NCBI RefSeq assembly: GCF_040649515.1
Contig: NZ_JBEZFP010000025.1
Span: 1-64,000, forward strand
Direction of reading: 5' to 3'
Source of the DNA: Yinghuangia elevatio
Lineage (GTDB): Bacteria; Actinomycetota; Actinomycetes; Streptomycetales; Streptomycetaceae
Length of the DNA stretch: 64,000 nt
The first letter of the stretch is position 1. Every line of letters starts with the position of its first letter. Below are positions 25,788 to 34,928 of this stretch, piece after piece. A program made the position numbers and the translations under genes. Under the pieces are notes generated by a model that saw only the letters and a list, made by a program, of their open reading frames with translations, was not told the DNA's origin and ran no database searches.

Positions 25788-26579
25788 ATGACCGACACCG
25801 CGATACCCGCCTCCACCGCGCCCCCCGCCGTACGCCTGACCGGCGGCACCGCCGCCCTCGGCGGCCGGACCGTGCTGCGTGGCGTCGACCTCAAGGTGGC
25901 ACGCGGCGAGGTGGTCGCCCTGCTCGGCGCCAACGGCTCCGGCAAGTCCACGGTGGTCCGCACCCTCGTCGGCCTGGTACCGCTCACCGGCGGACACATC
26001 GAACTCTTCGGGACGCCGTACGCGAAGTTCCGCGACTGGTCGCGCGTCGGGTACGTCCCGCAGCGCACCACCGCCGCAGCCGGCGTACCCGCGAGCGTGC
26101 GCGAGGTCGTCGCGTCCGGGCGCCTGACCCGGCGCCGGATGTTCCGCCTCGGCGGCGACGACCGCACCGCGGTCGACGAGGCGCTCGACGCCGTCGGCAT
26201 GCTCGACCGGGCCCGCGACGGCATCGACGCGCTGTCCGGCGGCCAGCAGCAGCGCGTCCTCATCGCGCGTGCCCTCGCCCGGCGTCCCGACCTGCTGATC
26301 ATGGACGAGCCGATGGCCGGTGTGGACCTCGCCAGCCAGGAGGTCTTGGCCGAGACGCTGCACCACCAGCAGGAGGAGGGCCGCTCGGTGCTGCTCGTCC
26401 TGCACGAACTCGGCCCGCTCGAACCGCTGATCGACCGGGCCGTGGTGCTGCGCGAGGGCTGCGTGTGCCACGACGGCGCACCGCCGCCCGCGACCGGCCA
26501 GCACGCGCTGCCCGGCCACGACCACGTGCACCCGCACGCCGACGACCACCACAACGCCAGGCCCGGGCTGCTCTCGTGA
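25788..26579 (+). CDS. znuC: zinc ABC transporter ATP-binding protein ZnuC
   Basis: A 263-residue ATPase with Walker A GANGSGKST, signature LSGGQQQR, Walker B LLIMDEPMAGVD and the switch His in LVLHELG. The C terminus (about 236-255) is rich in His and Asp, HALPGHDHVHPHADDHHN in part, which suggests zinc sensing or buffering. The ATG has AGGGTGG about 8 bases upstream. Coupled in an operon with znuA and znuB. Confidence 0.93.
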   Translation: MTDTAIPASTAPPAVRLTGGTAALGGRTVLRGVDLKVARGEVVALLGANGSGKSTVVRTLVGLVPLTGGHIELFGTPYAKFRDWSRVGYVPQRTTAAAGVPASVREVVASGRLTRRRMFRLGGDDRTAVDEALDAVGMLDRARDGIDALSGGQQQRVLIARALARRPDLLIMDEPMAGVDLASQEVLAETLHHQQEEGRSVLLVLHELGPLEPLIDRAVVLREGCVCHDGAPPPATGQHALPGHDHVHPHADDHHNARPGLLS

Positions 26580-26628
26580 CCCCCGCCCCGCCCGCCACCG
26601 ACACCGCCACACACCCGGGACTGCCGAC

Positions 26629-27624
26629 GTGAGCCTGCTCCAGTACGAGTTCATGCAGCGCGCGCTGCTCGCCGCGCTGCTCGTCGGCATGACCGCACCC
26701 GCCGTCGGTGTCTACCTCGTGCAGCGCCGCCAGGCGTTCATGGGCGACGGCATCGGCCACGTGGCGCTCACCGGCGTCGGACTCGGCCTGCTCCTCAAGG
26801 GCTCTCCGGTGCTCTTCGCGGTGATCACCGCGGCCGCGGGCGCGGTGGCGATCGAGCTGATCCGCGAGCGCAGCAAGGTCAGCGGCGACGTCGCGCTGTC
26901 CGTCCTGTTCTACGGCGGCATCGCGGGCGGTGTGATGCTCGCGAGCCAGTCCGAGTCCGGGGCGAACCTCGACGCGTACCTCTTCGGCCAGCTGACGTCC
27001 GTCTCCGAGGACGATCTCCGGGTGATCGTCATCCTCGCGATCGCGGTGCTCGCGGTGACCATCGGCCTGCGGCGGCCCCTGTTCACGGTGTGTCAGGACG
27101 AGGAGTTCGCCCGCGTCACGGGCCTGCCCGTCCGTACCCTCAACCTCCTGATCGCGGTGACCGCCGCCGTCACCGTCACCGTCGCCATGCGCGTCGTCGG
27201 CCTGCTGCTGGTCAGCGCCCTGATGGTGGTACCGGTCGCCATCGCGCAGCAGCTCACCCGCAATTTCGCCCTCACCGCCGCGGCGTCCATCGGCATCGGG
27301 GTGGTCGTGTCGGTCTCCGGCACCACCCTCACCTACTACGTCGAGGCGCCGCCGGGCGCGACCATCGTGCTCCTCGCGATCGGCCTGTTCGTCGTGGTCG
27401 GCGTGGTCGCGGCGCCACTCAACCACCGCCGCGCACGCCGGGCGGCCCACGCCGCCGACCTCGCCGCCGACCCCGGCGCTCTCGACAACGCCCCGCAGGA
27501 CGACCTCCAGGTCGGCGCCGCGCCGCGGCCCGACGGCGGCACCGCCGCTTCCGGCACAATGTCGGGGACGCGCCGCGCCCCGGGCGCCGTCGAGAAGCCG
27601 CCCGTCGAGGAGGAGCCCCGGTGA
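26629..27624 (+). CDS. znuB: zinc ABC transporter permease ZnuB
   Basis: A 331-residue permease of the ABC-3 family with about eight membrane helices in residues 10-265. Characteristic are RRQAFMGDGIGHVALTGVGLG and the AMRVVGLLLVSALMVVPVAIA segment, in parts. The final ~65 residues are hydrophilic. The GTG start sits 50 bp after znuC. The stop overlaps the GTG of zur (GTGA). Confidence 0.93.
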   Translation: MSLLQYEFMQRALLAALLVGMTAPAVGVYLVQRRQAFMGDGIGHVALTGVGLGLLLKGSPVLFAVITAAAGAVAIELIRERSKVSGDVALSVLFYGGIAGGVMLASQSESGANLDAYLFGQLTSVSEDDLRVIVILAIAVLAVTIGLRRPLFTVCQDEEFARVTGLPVRTLNLLIAVTAAVTVTVAMRVVGLLLVSALMVVPVAIAQQLTRNFALTAAASIGIGVVVSVSGTTLTYYVEAPPGATIVLLAIGLFVVVGVVAAPLNHRRARRAAHAADLAADPGALDNAPQDDLQVGAAPRPDGGTAASGTMSGTRRAPGAVEKPPVEEEPR

Positions 27625-28037
27625 CCACCGCGAACAGCCCGGCCCGTGGCAGGTCGACGCGGCAGCGCACGGCCGTGTCGAGCCTGCTGGACGAGGTGGA
27701 GGACTTCCGCAGCGCACAGGACCTGCACGACCTGCTCAAGCAGCGCGGGGAATCCGTCGGCCTGACGACGGTCTACCGCACGCTCCAGTCCCTCGCCGAC
27801 GCCGGCGAGGTCGACGTGCTGCGCACCCAGGACGGCGAGGCCGTCTACCGCCGGTGCAGCCAGGGGCACCACCACCACCTGGTCTGCCGCGTCTGCGGCC
27901 GTACCGTCGAAGTCGAGGGCCCCGCCGTCGAACGCTGGGCAGGCCGCATCGCCGCCGAACACGGGTTCACGGACGTCTCCCACGAACTGGAGATCTTCGG
28001 CACCTGCGGCCCCTGCACCCTGGCCGCCCGTCCCTGA
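27621..28037 (+). CDS. zur: Fur-family zinc uptake regulator Zur
   Basis: A 138-residue Fur-family repressor. The winged helix has TRQRTAVSSLL, AQDLHDLL and VGLTTVYRTLQSLADAGEVD. The metal-sensing part has HHHHLVCRVCGRTVEVEG and a C-terminal CGPC, forming the structural zinc site with two CXXC pairs. The GTG overlaps the znuB stop; GAGGAGG lies about 8 bases upstream. With zinc bound it should repress this operon through the boxes at 24664-24700. Confidence 0.92.
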   Translation: MTTANSPARGRSTRQRTAVSSLLDEVEDFRSAQDLHDLLKQRGESVGLTTVYRTLQSLADAGEVDVLRTQDGEAVYRRCSQGHHHHLVCRVCGRTVEVEGPAVERWAGRIAAEHGFTDVSHELEIFGTCGPCTLAARP

Positions 28038-28145
28038 CGCCTGTCCCTGACGCCCGTCGCGGACACGGACGGCCTCTGCCCCCGGCCCGCACCCGGCCCT
28101 CGCTCGGAGGTACGCGGGTGCTGAGGCGCGTCCGGCGCGGTCCGG

Positions 28146-29033
28146 CTACTCGTACGGCTCCTTGGGCGCCGGGACCGTTTCCACACTCGTGGCGGTCAGG
28201 GCCGGCGTCGCCGATTCGGACGCGGCCTCACCGGTCTTCAGCCAGGTGCCCACCACGGTCACCCACGTGTCCGTAGGCGGCGCGGGGACGCCGTGGATCT
28301 GGACCTTGCGGGCCACCGCGTCGGCGGCACAGCAGCTGATGACCAGGCGGTTGATGTACCAGGTGCCGTCCTTGCCGGGAGTGGCGAAGCCGGTCAGCCG
28401 GATGTTGCGGCCCGTCAGTGTCTCGGCGGGGTCCCAGACGGCGCGTACCCCGAAGTCGCCGAGGGTCATGTCGTACGGGTCGCCGGGCGGCAGCGCCGGG
28501 AAGCCCGCGTCGACCGTCTTGGCGGCCGGCTTGGCGATCGTGGTGTCGGAGCGCTCCGCGGTGTACGAGCCGAGCGCCGGCGGCGCGATCAGGAACAACG
28601 CCAGCACCGGGAGGCAGAGCAGCCAGGCGACGTGTGGTCCCTTGCTGTGGTCATGACCGTGCCCGTCATGCCCGTCATGCCCCTCGTGAGCACCGTGTCC
28701 GCGGTCGGAGCCGTGCCCGTGACCGTGGTCGCCGTCTCCCCCGTCTCCCCCGTCTCCCCCGTGGTCGTCGCCGTGGTCACCCCCGCCGTGCGCCTGGTCG
28801 GCGCCGACTGCGTCGTGTGCGGGTACGTGCGCCTCCGCGCGCTCGTGCTTGCGCAGGATGCCGTCGCGGACCACCCCGACCGCGCCCAGCACCAGCAGGA
28901 TCACCCCGGAGGCGATCAGCGCCGGCCGCAGGCCCTCCTTGACGTACCTCAGGTACATCGCGTCGTCGAGCGAGATGCGCAGCAGCGCCGCGCCGATCAG
29001 GACCAGCACGATCGACTGGACGTCGCGCTTCAC
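28146..29033 (-). CDS. TIGR03943/DUF1980-family protein, His/Asp-rich linker
   Basis: A 295-residue membrane protein: two N-terminal helices (about 5-25 and 38-58), a ~75-residue linker of repeated Gly, Asp and His, a third helix (about 134-155), then an extracytoplasmic domain with TWYINRLVISCCAADA. Members of this family occur beside the permease encoded just upstream. The GTG overlaps the permease TGA. The polyhistidine linker and position next to zur suggest a role in divalent metal handling, but no Zur box is visible in front of the pair. Confidence 0.85.
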   Translation of the reverse strand: MKRDVQSIVLVLIGAALLRISLDDAMYLRYVKEGLRPALIASGVILLVLGAVGVVRDGILRKHERAEAHVPAHDAVGADQAHGGGDHGDDHGGDGGDGGDGDHGHGHGSDRGHGAHEGHDGHDGHGHDHSKGPHVAWLLCLPVLALFLIAPPALGSYTAERSDTTIAKPAAKTVDAGFPALPPGDPYDMTLGDFGVRAVWDPAETLTGRNIRLTGFATPGKDGTWYINRLVISCCAADAVARKVQIHGVPAPPTDTWVTVVGTWLKTGEAASESATPALTATSVETVPAPKEPYE

Positions 29034-30265
29034 AGCAGCCACCACCCCACGACGATGCTGGTCAGCACCGCGACGACGAACGTCACACTGGAGAACCGGG
29101 CCGCGAAGCCCTTGCCGAACGTGCCCGATTGCAGGGCGATCAGCTTCACGTCGACCATCGGGCCGACGACCATGAACGCGAGCTTGGCGGTGGGCGAGAA
29201 GCCGGTGAGGCTGGCCGCCACGAAGGCGTCGGCCTCCGAGCACACAGCCAGGATGACGGCGAGGAACGCCAGGGCGATGACGCCGATCCACCAGTTGTCG
29301 GAGACCGCGTCGATGACGTCCTTGGGCACCGTGACATTGAGTGTCGCGGCGGTGATGGCGCCGACCACCAGGAAGCCCCCGGCATGCAGGAAGTCGTGCT
29401 GCATCCCGGTGCGGAAGTCCTCCCACCGCGACCCGGACCCCGCCTCGGTGAAGCGCTTGGGGATGCGCAGCCACTCCGCCTTGCCGAACCGCACCCACAA
29501 CCAGCCCATGAAGACGGCCGTGGCCAGCGACGCCGCGAAGCGCGCGAACACCATCTCGGGTCGGCCCGGGAAGGCAACGGCCGTTGCCGTCATGACAATC
29601 GGGTTGATCGCGGGAGCCGAGAGCAGGAAGGCGAGCGCCGCGGCGGGCGCCACGCCTCGGGCCATCAGGCCCCCGGCGACCGGCACCGATGCGCACTCAC
29701 AGCCGGGCAGTACCGCCCCCGCGGCGCCCGCGACCGGCACCGCGAGGGCCTGATTGCGCGGAAGTACCTTGGTGAAGACCGACGCCGGGACGAAAGCGGT
29801 GATCGCCGCCGAGATGACTGTGCCGAGCACCAGGAACGGCAGCGCCTGCACGGCGATCGCGACGAAGACCGTGCTCCATGTCTGGATCGCGCGCGTGTCG
29901 AGGCGGTCGACGATCCACGACTGGCCGACGAGGAGCACCAGCAGGCCCACGACGAACAGTTCGAGTTGGCCGGGCCGCCACGGACCGGCCGGCGCCGCCG
30001 GGGCTCCGGAAGCGCCGCGCACCTGCCCCGGAACACCCGCTCCGGCGCCCGCGCCCACGCCTACGCCGATTCCCTCCCCCGCTCCCGCTGCCGTGGCGGA
30101 CACGGAGACGGGCGTACGCGCGGACGCGTCCGCCGTCGCGGCCTGGGGGTCGGCGCCCCCTGCGGTCATGGCCTCAGGGCGCGCGGCCTCGGCGTCCGCG
30201 GCGTCGGGGCCGTGGGGCGGCGGTGGTCCGTGGGCGGGCACGGTCTGCTCGGACATGCCGTTCAT
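29030..30265 (-). CDS. permease of the DUF318/ArsP_1 family
   Basis: A 411-residue integral membrane protein. About 100 N-terminal residues are low complexity (Ala, Gly, Pro), followed by eight or so helices. The family motif PGCECASVPVAGGL with its Cys pair lies near residue 190, and SAPAINPIVMTATAVAF follows. A second ATG at 30256 is equally possible as start. It forms a two-gene unit with the DUF1980 protein. The family includes organoarsenical and unknown metal-related exporters. Confidence 0.85.
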   Translation of the reverse strand: MNGMSEQTVPAHGPPPPHGPDAADAEAARPEAMTAGGADPQAATADASARTPVSVSATAAGAGEGIGVGVGAGAGAGVPGQVRGASGAPAAPAGPWRPGQLELFVVGLLVLLVGQSWIVDRLDTRAIQTWSTVFVAIAVQALPFLVLGTVISAAITAFVPASVFTKVLPRNQALAVPVAGAAGAVLPGCECASVPVAGGLMARGVAPAAALAFLLSAPAINPIVMTATAVAFPGRPEMVFARFAASLATAVFMGWLWVRFGKAEWLRIPKRFTEAGSGSRWEDFRTGMQHDFLHAGGFLVVGAITAATLNVTVPKDVIDAVSDNWWIGVIALAFLAVILAVCSEADAFVAASLTGFSPTAKLAFMVVGPMVDVKLIALQSGTFGKGFAARFSSVTFVVAVLTSIVVGWWLL

Positions 30266-30331
30266 GCTGGCATCCGGGCAGCCCTCCGGCCCGCAAATGT
30301 CACCCGGTTCCGCGACCGTTTTGCTACGGGT

Positions 30332-31231
30332 TTACCGGGCGTTCGTATCCGCGGGCGAAGCCGGGTCGGCGGTGACGATGTTCGGCAGCGCCCCGCCGTA
30401 GCGGCGGTCGCGGGAGACGTACGACTCGACGGCCTTCCACATGTGCGTGCGGTCGAAGTCCGGCCAGAGGACGTCGTCGAACACCATCTCGGCGTACGCC
30501 GACTGCCACAGCAGGAAGTTCGAGGTGCGCTGCTCGCCCGACGAACGGATGAACAGGTCGACGTCCGGCATGTCCGGCTCGTCGAGGTAGCTCGCGAAGA
30601 GCTGCTCGTCGACGTTCTTCGGGTCCACCTTGCCGGCGCGTACGTCCTCGGCCAGCGCGGCCGCCGCGTCCACGATCTCCGCGCGGCCGCCGTAGTTGAT
30701 GCACATCGCCAGCGTCAGCCGTGTGTTGTGCTTGGTGCGCTCCTCGGCGATCTCCAGCTCGCGGATGACGCTCTTCCACAGCCGCGGCCGCCGCCCGCAC
30801 CAGCGGATGCGCACGCCCAGCTCGTCCATCTCGTCGATGCGCCGGTGGATGGTCTCGATGTTGAAGCCCATCAGGAAGCGCACCTCCTCGGGCGAGCGCT
30901 TCCAGTTCTCGGTGGAGAAGGCGTACGCCGACACGTACTCCACACCGATCTGCGCCGCCCCCTCGACCACGTCGAACAACGACGCCTCGCCGGCGGTGTG
31001 CCCGTCGGTGCGGGCCAACCCGCGCTCCTTGGCCCAGCGGCCGTTGCCGTCCATGACGAGCGCGACGTGCCGCGGCACCAGGTCACGCGGGAAGTCCGGC
31101 GGCTGCGCACCACCGGCGTGCGGCTTGGGCTCGCGGTACTCGTGCGGCTGCCGGGCCTCGGTCCGCGCTGCAGACTGCTGCGGCCTCCTCAGGAAGGAGA
31201 GCAGACCCCATCGGCCGCGTGCCTGACTCAC
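30332..31231 (-). CDS. uppS: isoprenyl transferase, undecaprenyl-diphosphate synthase type
   Basis: A 299-residue cis-prenyltransferase making the polyprenyl diphosphate carrier for cell-wall synthesis. The conserved regions are HVALVMDGNGRWAKERGL with the catalytic Asp, GVEYVSAYAFSTENWKRSPEEV in parts, and DLFIRSSGEQRTSNFLLWQSAYAE in parts. The GTG overlaps the recO TGA and has GGAG 8 bases upstream. An N-terminal tail of about 50 residues precedes the domain. Confidence 0.95.
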   Translation of the reverse strand: MSQARGRWGLLSFLRRPQQSAARTEARQPHEYREPKPHAGGAQPPDFPRDLVPRHVALVMDGNGRWAKERGLARTDGHTAGEASLFDVVEGAAQIGVEYVSAYAFSTENWKRSPEEVRFLMGFNIETIHRRIDEMDELGVRIRWCGRRPRLWKSVIRELEIAEERTKHNTRLTLAMCINYGGRAEIVDAAAALAEDVRAGKVDPKNVDEQLFASYLDEPDMPDVDLFIRSSGEQRTSNFLLWQSAYAEMVFDDVLWPDFDRTHMWKAVESYVSRDRRYGGALPNIVTADPASPADTNAR

Positions 31232-31980
31232 GATGATCGCTCCACCAGTCTCAACGAGCGGATTCCCCGCTCCAAGTGCCATTGCAGATACGCGGCCACC
31301 AGGCCGCTGCCCTCACGCCGGTACCGCGGCTCGCTCGCGTCGGCACCGGCCCAGTCCCCGGTCAGCAGTGCGCCGAGCAGGTCGAGGGCCTCGGGAGAGG
31401 GTACGACGGATCCGGCCGGGCGGCAGTCCCCGCACACTACGCCGCCGCCCGCGACGGAGAAGAACCGGTGCGGGCCGGTGAGCCCGCAGCGCGCGCAGTC
31501 GGCGAAGCTCGGCGCGTACCCGGCGACCGCGAGCGAGCGCAGCAGGAAGGCGTCGAGCACCAGCGCGGGCTCGTGGGACTTGGCCCCGAGGGTGCGAAGC
31601 GCCCCGATGAGCAGCAGGTACTGCTGGAGGGCGGGCTCCCCCTCGTGGTCGGTGAGCCGCTCGGCGGTCTCCAGGATCGCGGTCCCCGCGGTGTACGCCG
31701 GGTAGTCCGAGACCAGCCCGCCGCCGTACGCCCCCAGTGTCTCCACCTGCGTGATCGCCGGCAGCCCGCGCCCGGGGAAGTCGCTGCCCTTGACGAAGAA
31801 CTGCGCGTCGACGTGCGCGAACGGCTCGACGCGCGCGCCGAACTTCGACTTCGTGCGGCGTACCCCCCGCGCCACGGCCCTTATCCGGCCGTGCCCGCGC
31901 GTCAGCAGGGTGATGATGCGGTCCGCCTCACCCAACTTCTGGGTGCGCAGCACAACACCCTCGTCGCGGTAGAGACCCAT
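31228..31980 (-). CDS. recO: DNA repair protein RecO
   Basis: A 250-residue mediator that loads RecA onto gapped DNA with RecR. The N-terminal OB fold begins MGLYRDEGVVLRTQKLGEAD. The helical C-terminal domain carries a zinc-type site, CARCGLTG and CGDC. The start gives the standard N terminus. Coupled to uppS by a four-base overlap. Confidence 0.95.
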   Translation of the reverse strand: MGLYRDEGVVLRTQKLGEADRIITLLTRGHGRIRAVARGVRRTKSKFGARVEPFAHVDAQFFVKGSDFPGRGLPAITQVETLGAYGGGLVSDYPAYTAGTAILETAERLTDHEGEPALQQYLLLIGALRTLGAKSHEPALVLDAFLLRSLAVAGYAPSFADCARCGLTGPHRFFSVAGGGVVCGDCRPAGSVVPSPEALDLLGALLTGDWAGADASEPRYRREGSGLVAAYLQWHLERGIRSLRLVERSS

Positions 31981-32033
31981 GCCCCCATTATTGACTCCCG
32001 GGACCGACAGGTGTTCCGCCGAGGGCCCCGCAC

Positions 32034-32654
32034 TCACAGCGGCATGTGTCCCGCGGCCTCGTCGAGCACCCGGTCCACTTCGTCCCGCGTGAGCCCGAGC
32101 CGCGCGCCGGCCGACAGCAGCATGTCCAGTTCCAGCGTGCGGTACGGCCCGTCGGCCAGGGCCACGCGCGCGCCCACCGCGACCAATCGCGCACGCCCTT
32201 CGGGTGCCAAGTGGTCCGCCAGCGCGGCAAGTGCCTCCGCCGCGTCGTCGTCGCCTATGTGCGCGTACAGGTCGGCGCCGAGCAGTTCGTCGGTGTACGC
32301 CAACACCCCCACCTCGCGCACCGCCGCAATCGCGGCCGCCCGCGCGGCCGGCGACGACTCGCCGCCCGCGACCAGCGCGCCGACCGCCAGTGCTCGGGTC
32401 ACGTCCCGGAGCAGCACGGTGAGTCTTCGCCCGGTGGGCACTTCGAGCACCGTACGGTCGAACGCCACGCGGCACACCGCGCATTCGACGCTTCCCGCCG
32501 AGCAGGACAACGGGAGCACAGATATGCCGAACACGACCAGGAAGCGCCGTCCCACGCCATATTGGTAGCGCCGGTCGCCGCCGCATTCCGGGCAGAAGAA
32601 CTCACCGTCGTCGAGCACTGTCCGCAGTGTCCGGACCCCCACGATGACCACCAT
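32034..32654 (-). CDS. TerB-family protein with zinc ribbon
   Basis: A 206-residue protein. The N terminus has a zinc ribbon (CPECGGDRRYQY and later CAVC, about 20-60). The helical C-terminal domain (about 95-206) resembles TerB, the tellurite-resistance fold, with DGPYRTLELDMLLSAG, in parts. The ATG chosen has GGGGAG 8 bases upstream; an upstream in-frame ATG would add 29 residues unlike the family. Function unknown; linkage between leuA and recO is conserved in Streptomyces as far as I recall. Confidence 0.78.
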   Translation of the reverse strand: MVVIVGVRTLRTVLDDGEFFCPECGGDRRYQYGVGRRFLVVFGISVLPLSCSAGSVECAVCRVAFDRTVLEVPTGRRLTVLLRDVTRALAVGALVAGGESSPAARAAAIAAVREVGVLAYTDELLGADLYAHIGDDDAAEALAALADHLAPEGRARLVAVGARVALADGPYRTLELDMLLSAGARLGLTRDEVDRVLDEAAGHMPL

Positions 32655-32888
32655 GGCGTGGCTCCCCTGCACCCCTCGGCCGCGACGCGCCAACGCGTTC
32701 CCGCGTTCGATACTGGCACAGTTTTCACGGCACGTCATCACTTAGGCACAGAGAGCTACAGTACGCGTGGCATGAGCGCTACTCCCGTGACACAAGGGGC
32801 ACTTGGGGCTCAGCGGCTTACCGCGGCCCGCTCAAGGTCTCACCGCGGCCGGCTCCCCGGCCCACCGAGGCCCACCCCTCCGAATGCC

Positions 32889-32923
32889 GAGGCGGCGGCC
32901 CCGGAAACCGGGACCGCCGCCTC
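32889..32923 (-). terminator. leuA terminator
   Basis: A 16-bp stem with one mismatch (32889-32904 with 32908-32923) and an AAA loop, 77 bp past the leuA stop. Confidence 0.75.
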
Positions 32924-32977
32924 AACCTGCTTGACTCAACCCGCTTGTCTCAACCTGCTTGTCTCAACCCGTCGCTG
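32922..32977. repeat. 14-bp tandem repeat downstream of leuA
   Basis: Four units of TCAACCYGCTTGWC type. Read in the direction of leuA, each ends in GGTTGA, the same six bases that end the leuA coding sequence. The array lies between the leuA stop and its terminator. Confidence 0.8.
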
Positions 32978-32999
32978 AACCCGCTCGCCTCGGCCGACC

Positions 33000-34763
33000 T
33001 CAACCGGCCTGGCGCGCCGACCGGTTGACCGCGCTCACGACCGCCTTCAGCGAGGCGCGCACGATGTTCTCGTCGACGCCCACACCCCACAGCACCTGGC
33101 CGTCGACGGCGCACTCGACGTACGCCACGGCCCGCGCGTCCTCGCCGCCGCTCATCGCGTGCTCGGTGTAGTCCAGCACGCGGACGTCGAAGCCGATGCC
33201 GCCCAGCGCCCGTACGAACGCGTCGATCGGGCCGTTGCCGACACCCTCCAGCGTCTGCGCGGCGCCGTCCACGGTCATGTCGACCGACAGCGCGTCCTTG
33301 TCGTTGTCGACCGAGGACGTCTGGTGCGAGGAGAGCCCCAGACGGCCCCACGGCGCGTCCGGCGTCGGCAGGTACTCGTCCTGGAACACCGACCAGATCT
33401 GCGCCGGGGTGACCTCGCCGCCCTCACTGTCGGTCTTGCCCTGGATGATGCGCGAGAACTCGATCTGCAGGCGACGCGGCAGGTCCATCTTGTGGTCGGC
33501 CTTCATCACGTACGCCACGCCGCCCTTGCCGGACTGGCTGTTGACCCGGATGACCGCCTCGTAAGTGCGGCCGACGTCCTTCGGGTCGATCGGCAGGTAC
33601 GGCACGCCCCACATGATCTCGTCGACCGACTTGCCCGCCTCCGCGGCGTCGCGCTCCAGGGCCTCGAAGCCCTTCTTGATCGCGTCCTGGTGCGATCCGG
33701 AGAACGCCGTGTAGACCAGGTCGCCGGCGTACGGGTGCCGCGGGTGCACCGGCAGCTGAGTGCAGTACTCGACGGTGCGGCGGATCTCGTCGATCTCCGA
33801 GAAGTCGATCATCGGGTCGATGCCCTGGCTGAACAGGTTCATGCCCAGCGTCACCAGGTCGACGTTCCCGGTGCGCTCGCCGTGTCCGAACAGGCAGCCC
33901 TCGACACGGTCCGCACCGGCCATGACGGCCAGCTCGGAGGCGGCCACCGCGGCGCCCCGGTCGTTGTGCGGGTGCACGGAGATGGCGATGTGCTCGCGGC
34001 GGGTCAGGTTGCGGCTCATCCACTCGATCTGGTCCGCGTACACGTTCGGCGTCGAACGCTCGATCGTCGCGGGCAGGTTCAGGATGATCTCGCGGCCCGC
34101 CTCGGGCTGCCAGACGTCCATGACCGACTCGCAGACGTCCAGCGCGAAGTCCATCTCGGTGTCGATGAAGATCTCGGGCGAGTACTCGTAGCCGAAGACC
34201 GTCTCGGCGCCCAGGTGCTTCTCCGCGAAGCGCATGACGTGCTCGGTGCCCTCGACGGCGATCGCCTTGCACTGGTCGCGGTCGACGTTGAACACCACGC
34301 GGCGGAAGATCGGCGCGGTGGCGTTGTACAGGTGCACGGTCGCGCGCGGCGAACCGACCAGGGACTCGACCGTCCGCTCGATCAGTTCCTCGCGGGCCTG
34401 GGTCAGCACCGAGATGGTGACGTCCTCGGGGACCGCGCCTTCTTCGATGATGCTGCGGATGAAATCGAAGTCGGTCTGCGACGCGGCCGGGAAGCCGACC
34501 TCGATCTCCTTGTAGCCCATGCGTACCAGCAGGTCGAACATGGTCCGCTTGCGCGCCGGACTCATCGGGTCGATCAGCGCCTGGTTGCCGTCCCGCAGGT
34601 CGGTGGACAGCCAGCGCGGCGCCGCGGTGATGGTCTTCGTGGGCCACGTGCGGTCCGGCAGGTGCACGCCCTGGAACGGCGCGTACTTGTGGATCGGCAT
34701 CCCCGACGGCTTTTGGGTGACAGTGGCGGCCGTGATGGGAGTGGCACGGTTGATGGAGGACAT
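33000..34763 (-). CDS. leuA: 2-isopropylmalate synthase
   Basis: A 587-residue enzyme condensing acetyl-CoA with 2-oxoisovalerate, the first committed step of leucine synthesis. The catalytic barrel has STDLRDGNQALIDPM, metal ligands in HPHNDRG and a GHGERTGNVDLV segment. The C-terminal regulatory domain (about 455-587) binds leucine for feedback inhibition. It is of the LeuA2 form found in actinomycetes. The ATG has GAGGAG about 8 bases upstream, directly behind the leader terminator. Confidence 0.96.
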   Translation of the reverse strand: MSSINRATPITAATVTQKPSGMPIHKYAPFQGVHLPDRTWPTKTITAAPRWLSTDLRDGNQALIDPMSPARKRTMFDLLVRMGYKEIEVGFPAASQTDFDFIRSIIEEGAVPEDVTISVLTQAREELIERTVESLVGSPRATVHLYNATAPIFRRVVFNVDRDQCKAIAVEGTEHVMRFAEKHLGAETVFGYEYSPEIFIDTEMDFALDVCESVMDVWQPEAGREIILNLPATIERSTPNVYADQIEWMSRNLTRREHIAISVHPHNDRGAAVAASELAVMAGADRVEGCLFGHGERTGNVDLVTLGMNLFSQGIDPMIDFSEIDEIRRTVEYCTQLPVHPRHPYAGDLVYTAFSGSHQDAIKKGFEALERDAAEAGKSVDEIMWGVPYLPIDPKDVGRTYEAVIRVNSQSGKGGVAYVMKADHKMDLPRRLQIEFSRIIQGKTDSEGGEVTPAQIWSVFQDEYLPTPDAPWGRLGLSSHQTSSVDNDKDALSVDMTVDGAAQTLEGVGNGPIDAFVRALGGIGFDVRVLDYTEHAMSGGEDARAVAYVECAVDGQVLWGVGVDENIVRASLKAVVSAVNRSARQAG

Positions 34764-34779
34764 GCGGCAGGCTCCTCGG

Positions 34780-34809
34780 AAAAGACTGGGCGCTGCGGCT
34801 GCGCAACGC
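34780..34809 (-). terminator. leuA attenuator terminator
   Basis: In the leuA direction, GCGTTGCG (34809-34802), loop CAGC, and CGCAGCGC (34797-34790) form an 8-bp stem with one G-U pair. A TTTT tract (34783-34780) follows shortly. It ends about 17 bp before the leuA ATG, downstream of the leader peptide. Confidence 0.7.
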
Positions 34810-34874
34810 GTCGGCTGGCGTGGTCGTGGGACTCGATAGGCCGGCGCGAATCCGTAACAGGCAATGCCTCAACC

Positions 34875-34928
34875 CCGCGGCGAGGGAGGCCGGCCCGTTG
34901 TGTTCAGCTGGGCGAGCCCTCGCCGCGG
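34875..34928 (-). promoter_or_regulatory. 12-bp inverted repeat overlapping the leader peptide
   Basis: Perfect arms at 34875-34886 and 34917-34928 enclose 30 nt. The leader-proximal arm covers codons 10-14 of the leader peptide, where a ribosome stalled on the leucine codons could mask it. It is a candidate pause or competing stem of the attenuator. Confidence 0.6.

Larger units (their letters stand above)
32655..32999. other. 345-bp gap between leuA and the TerB-family gene
   Basis: Holds the leuA terminator (32889-32923), a 14-bp repeat (32922-32977) and the promoter of the TerB-family gene. No gene supported. Confidence 0.5.
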
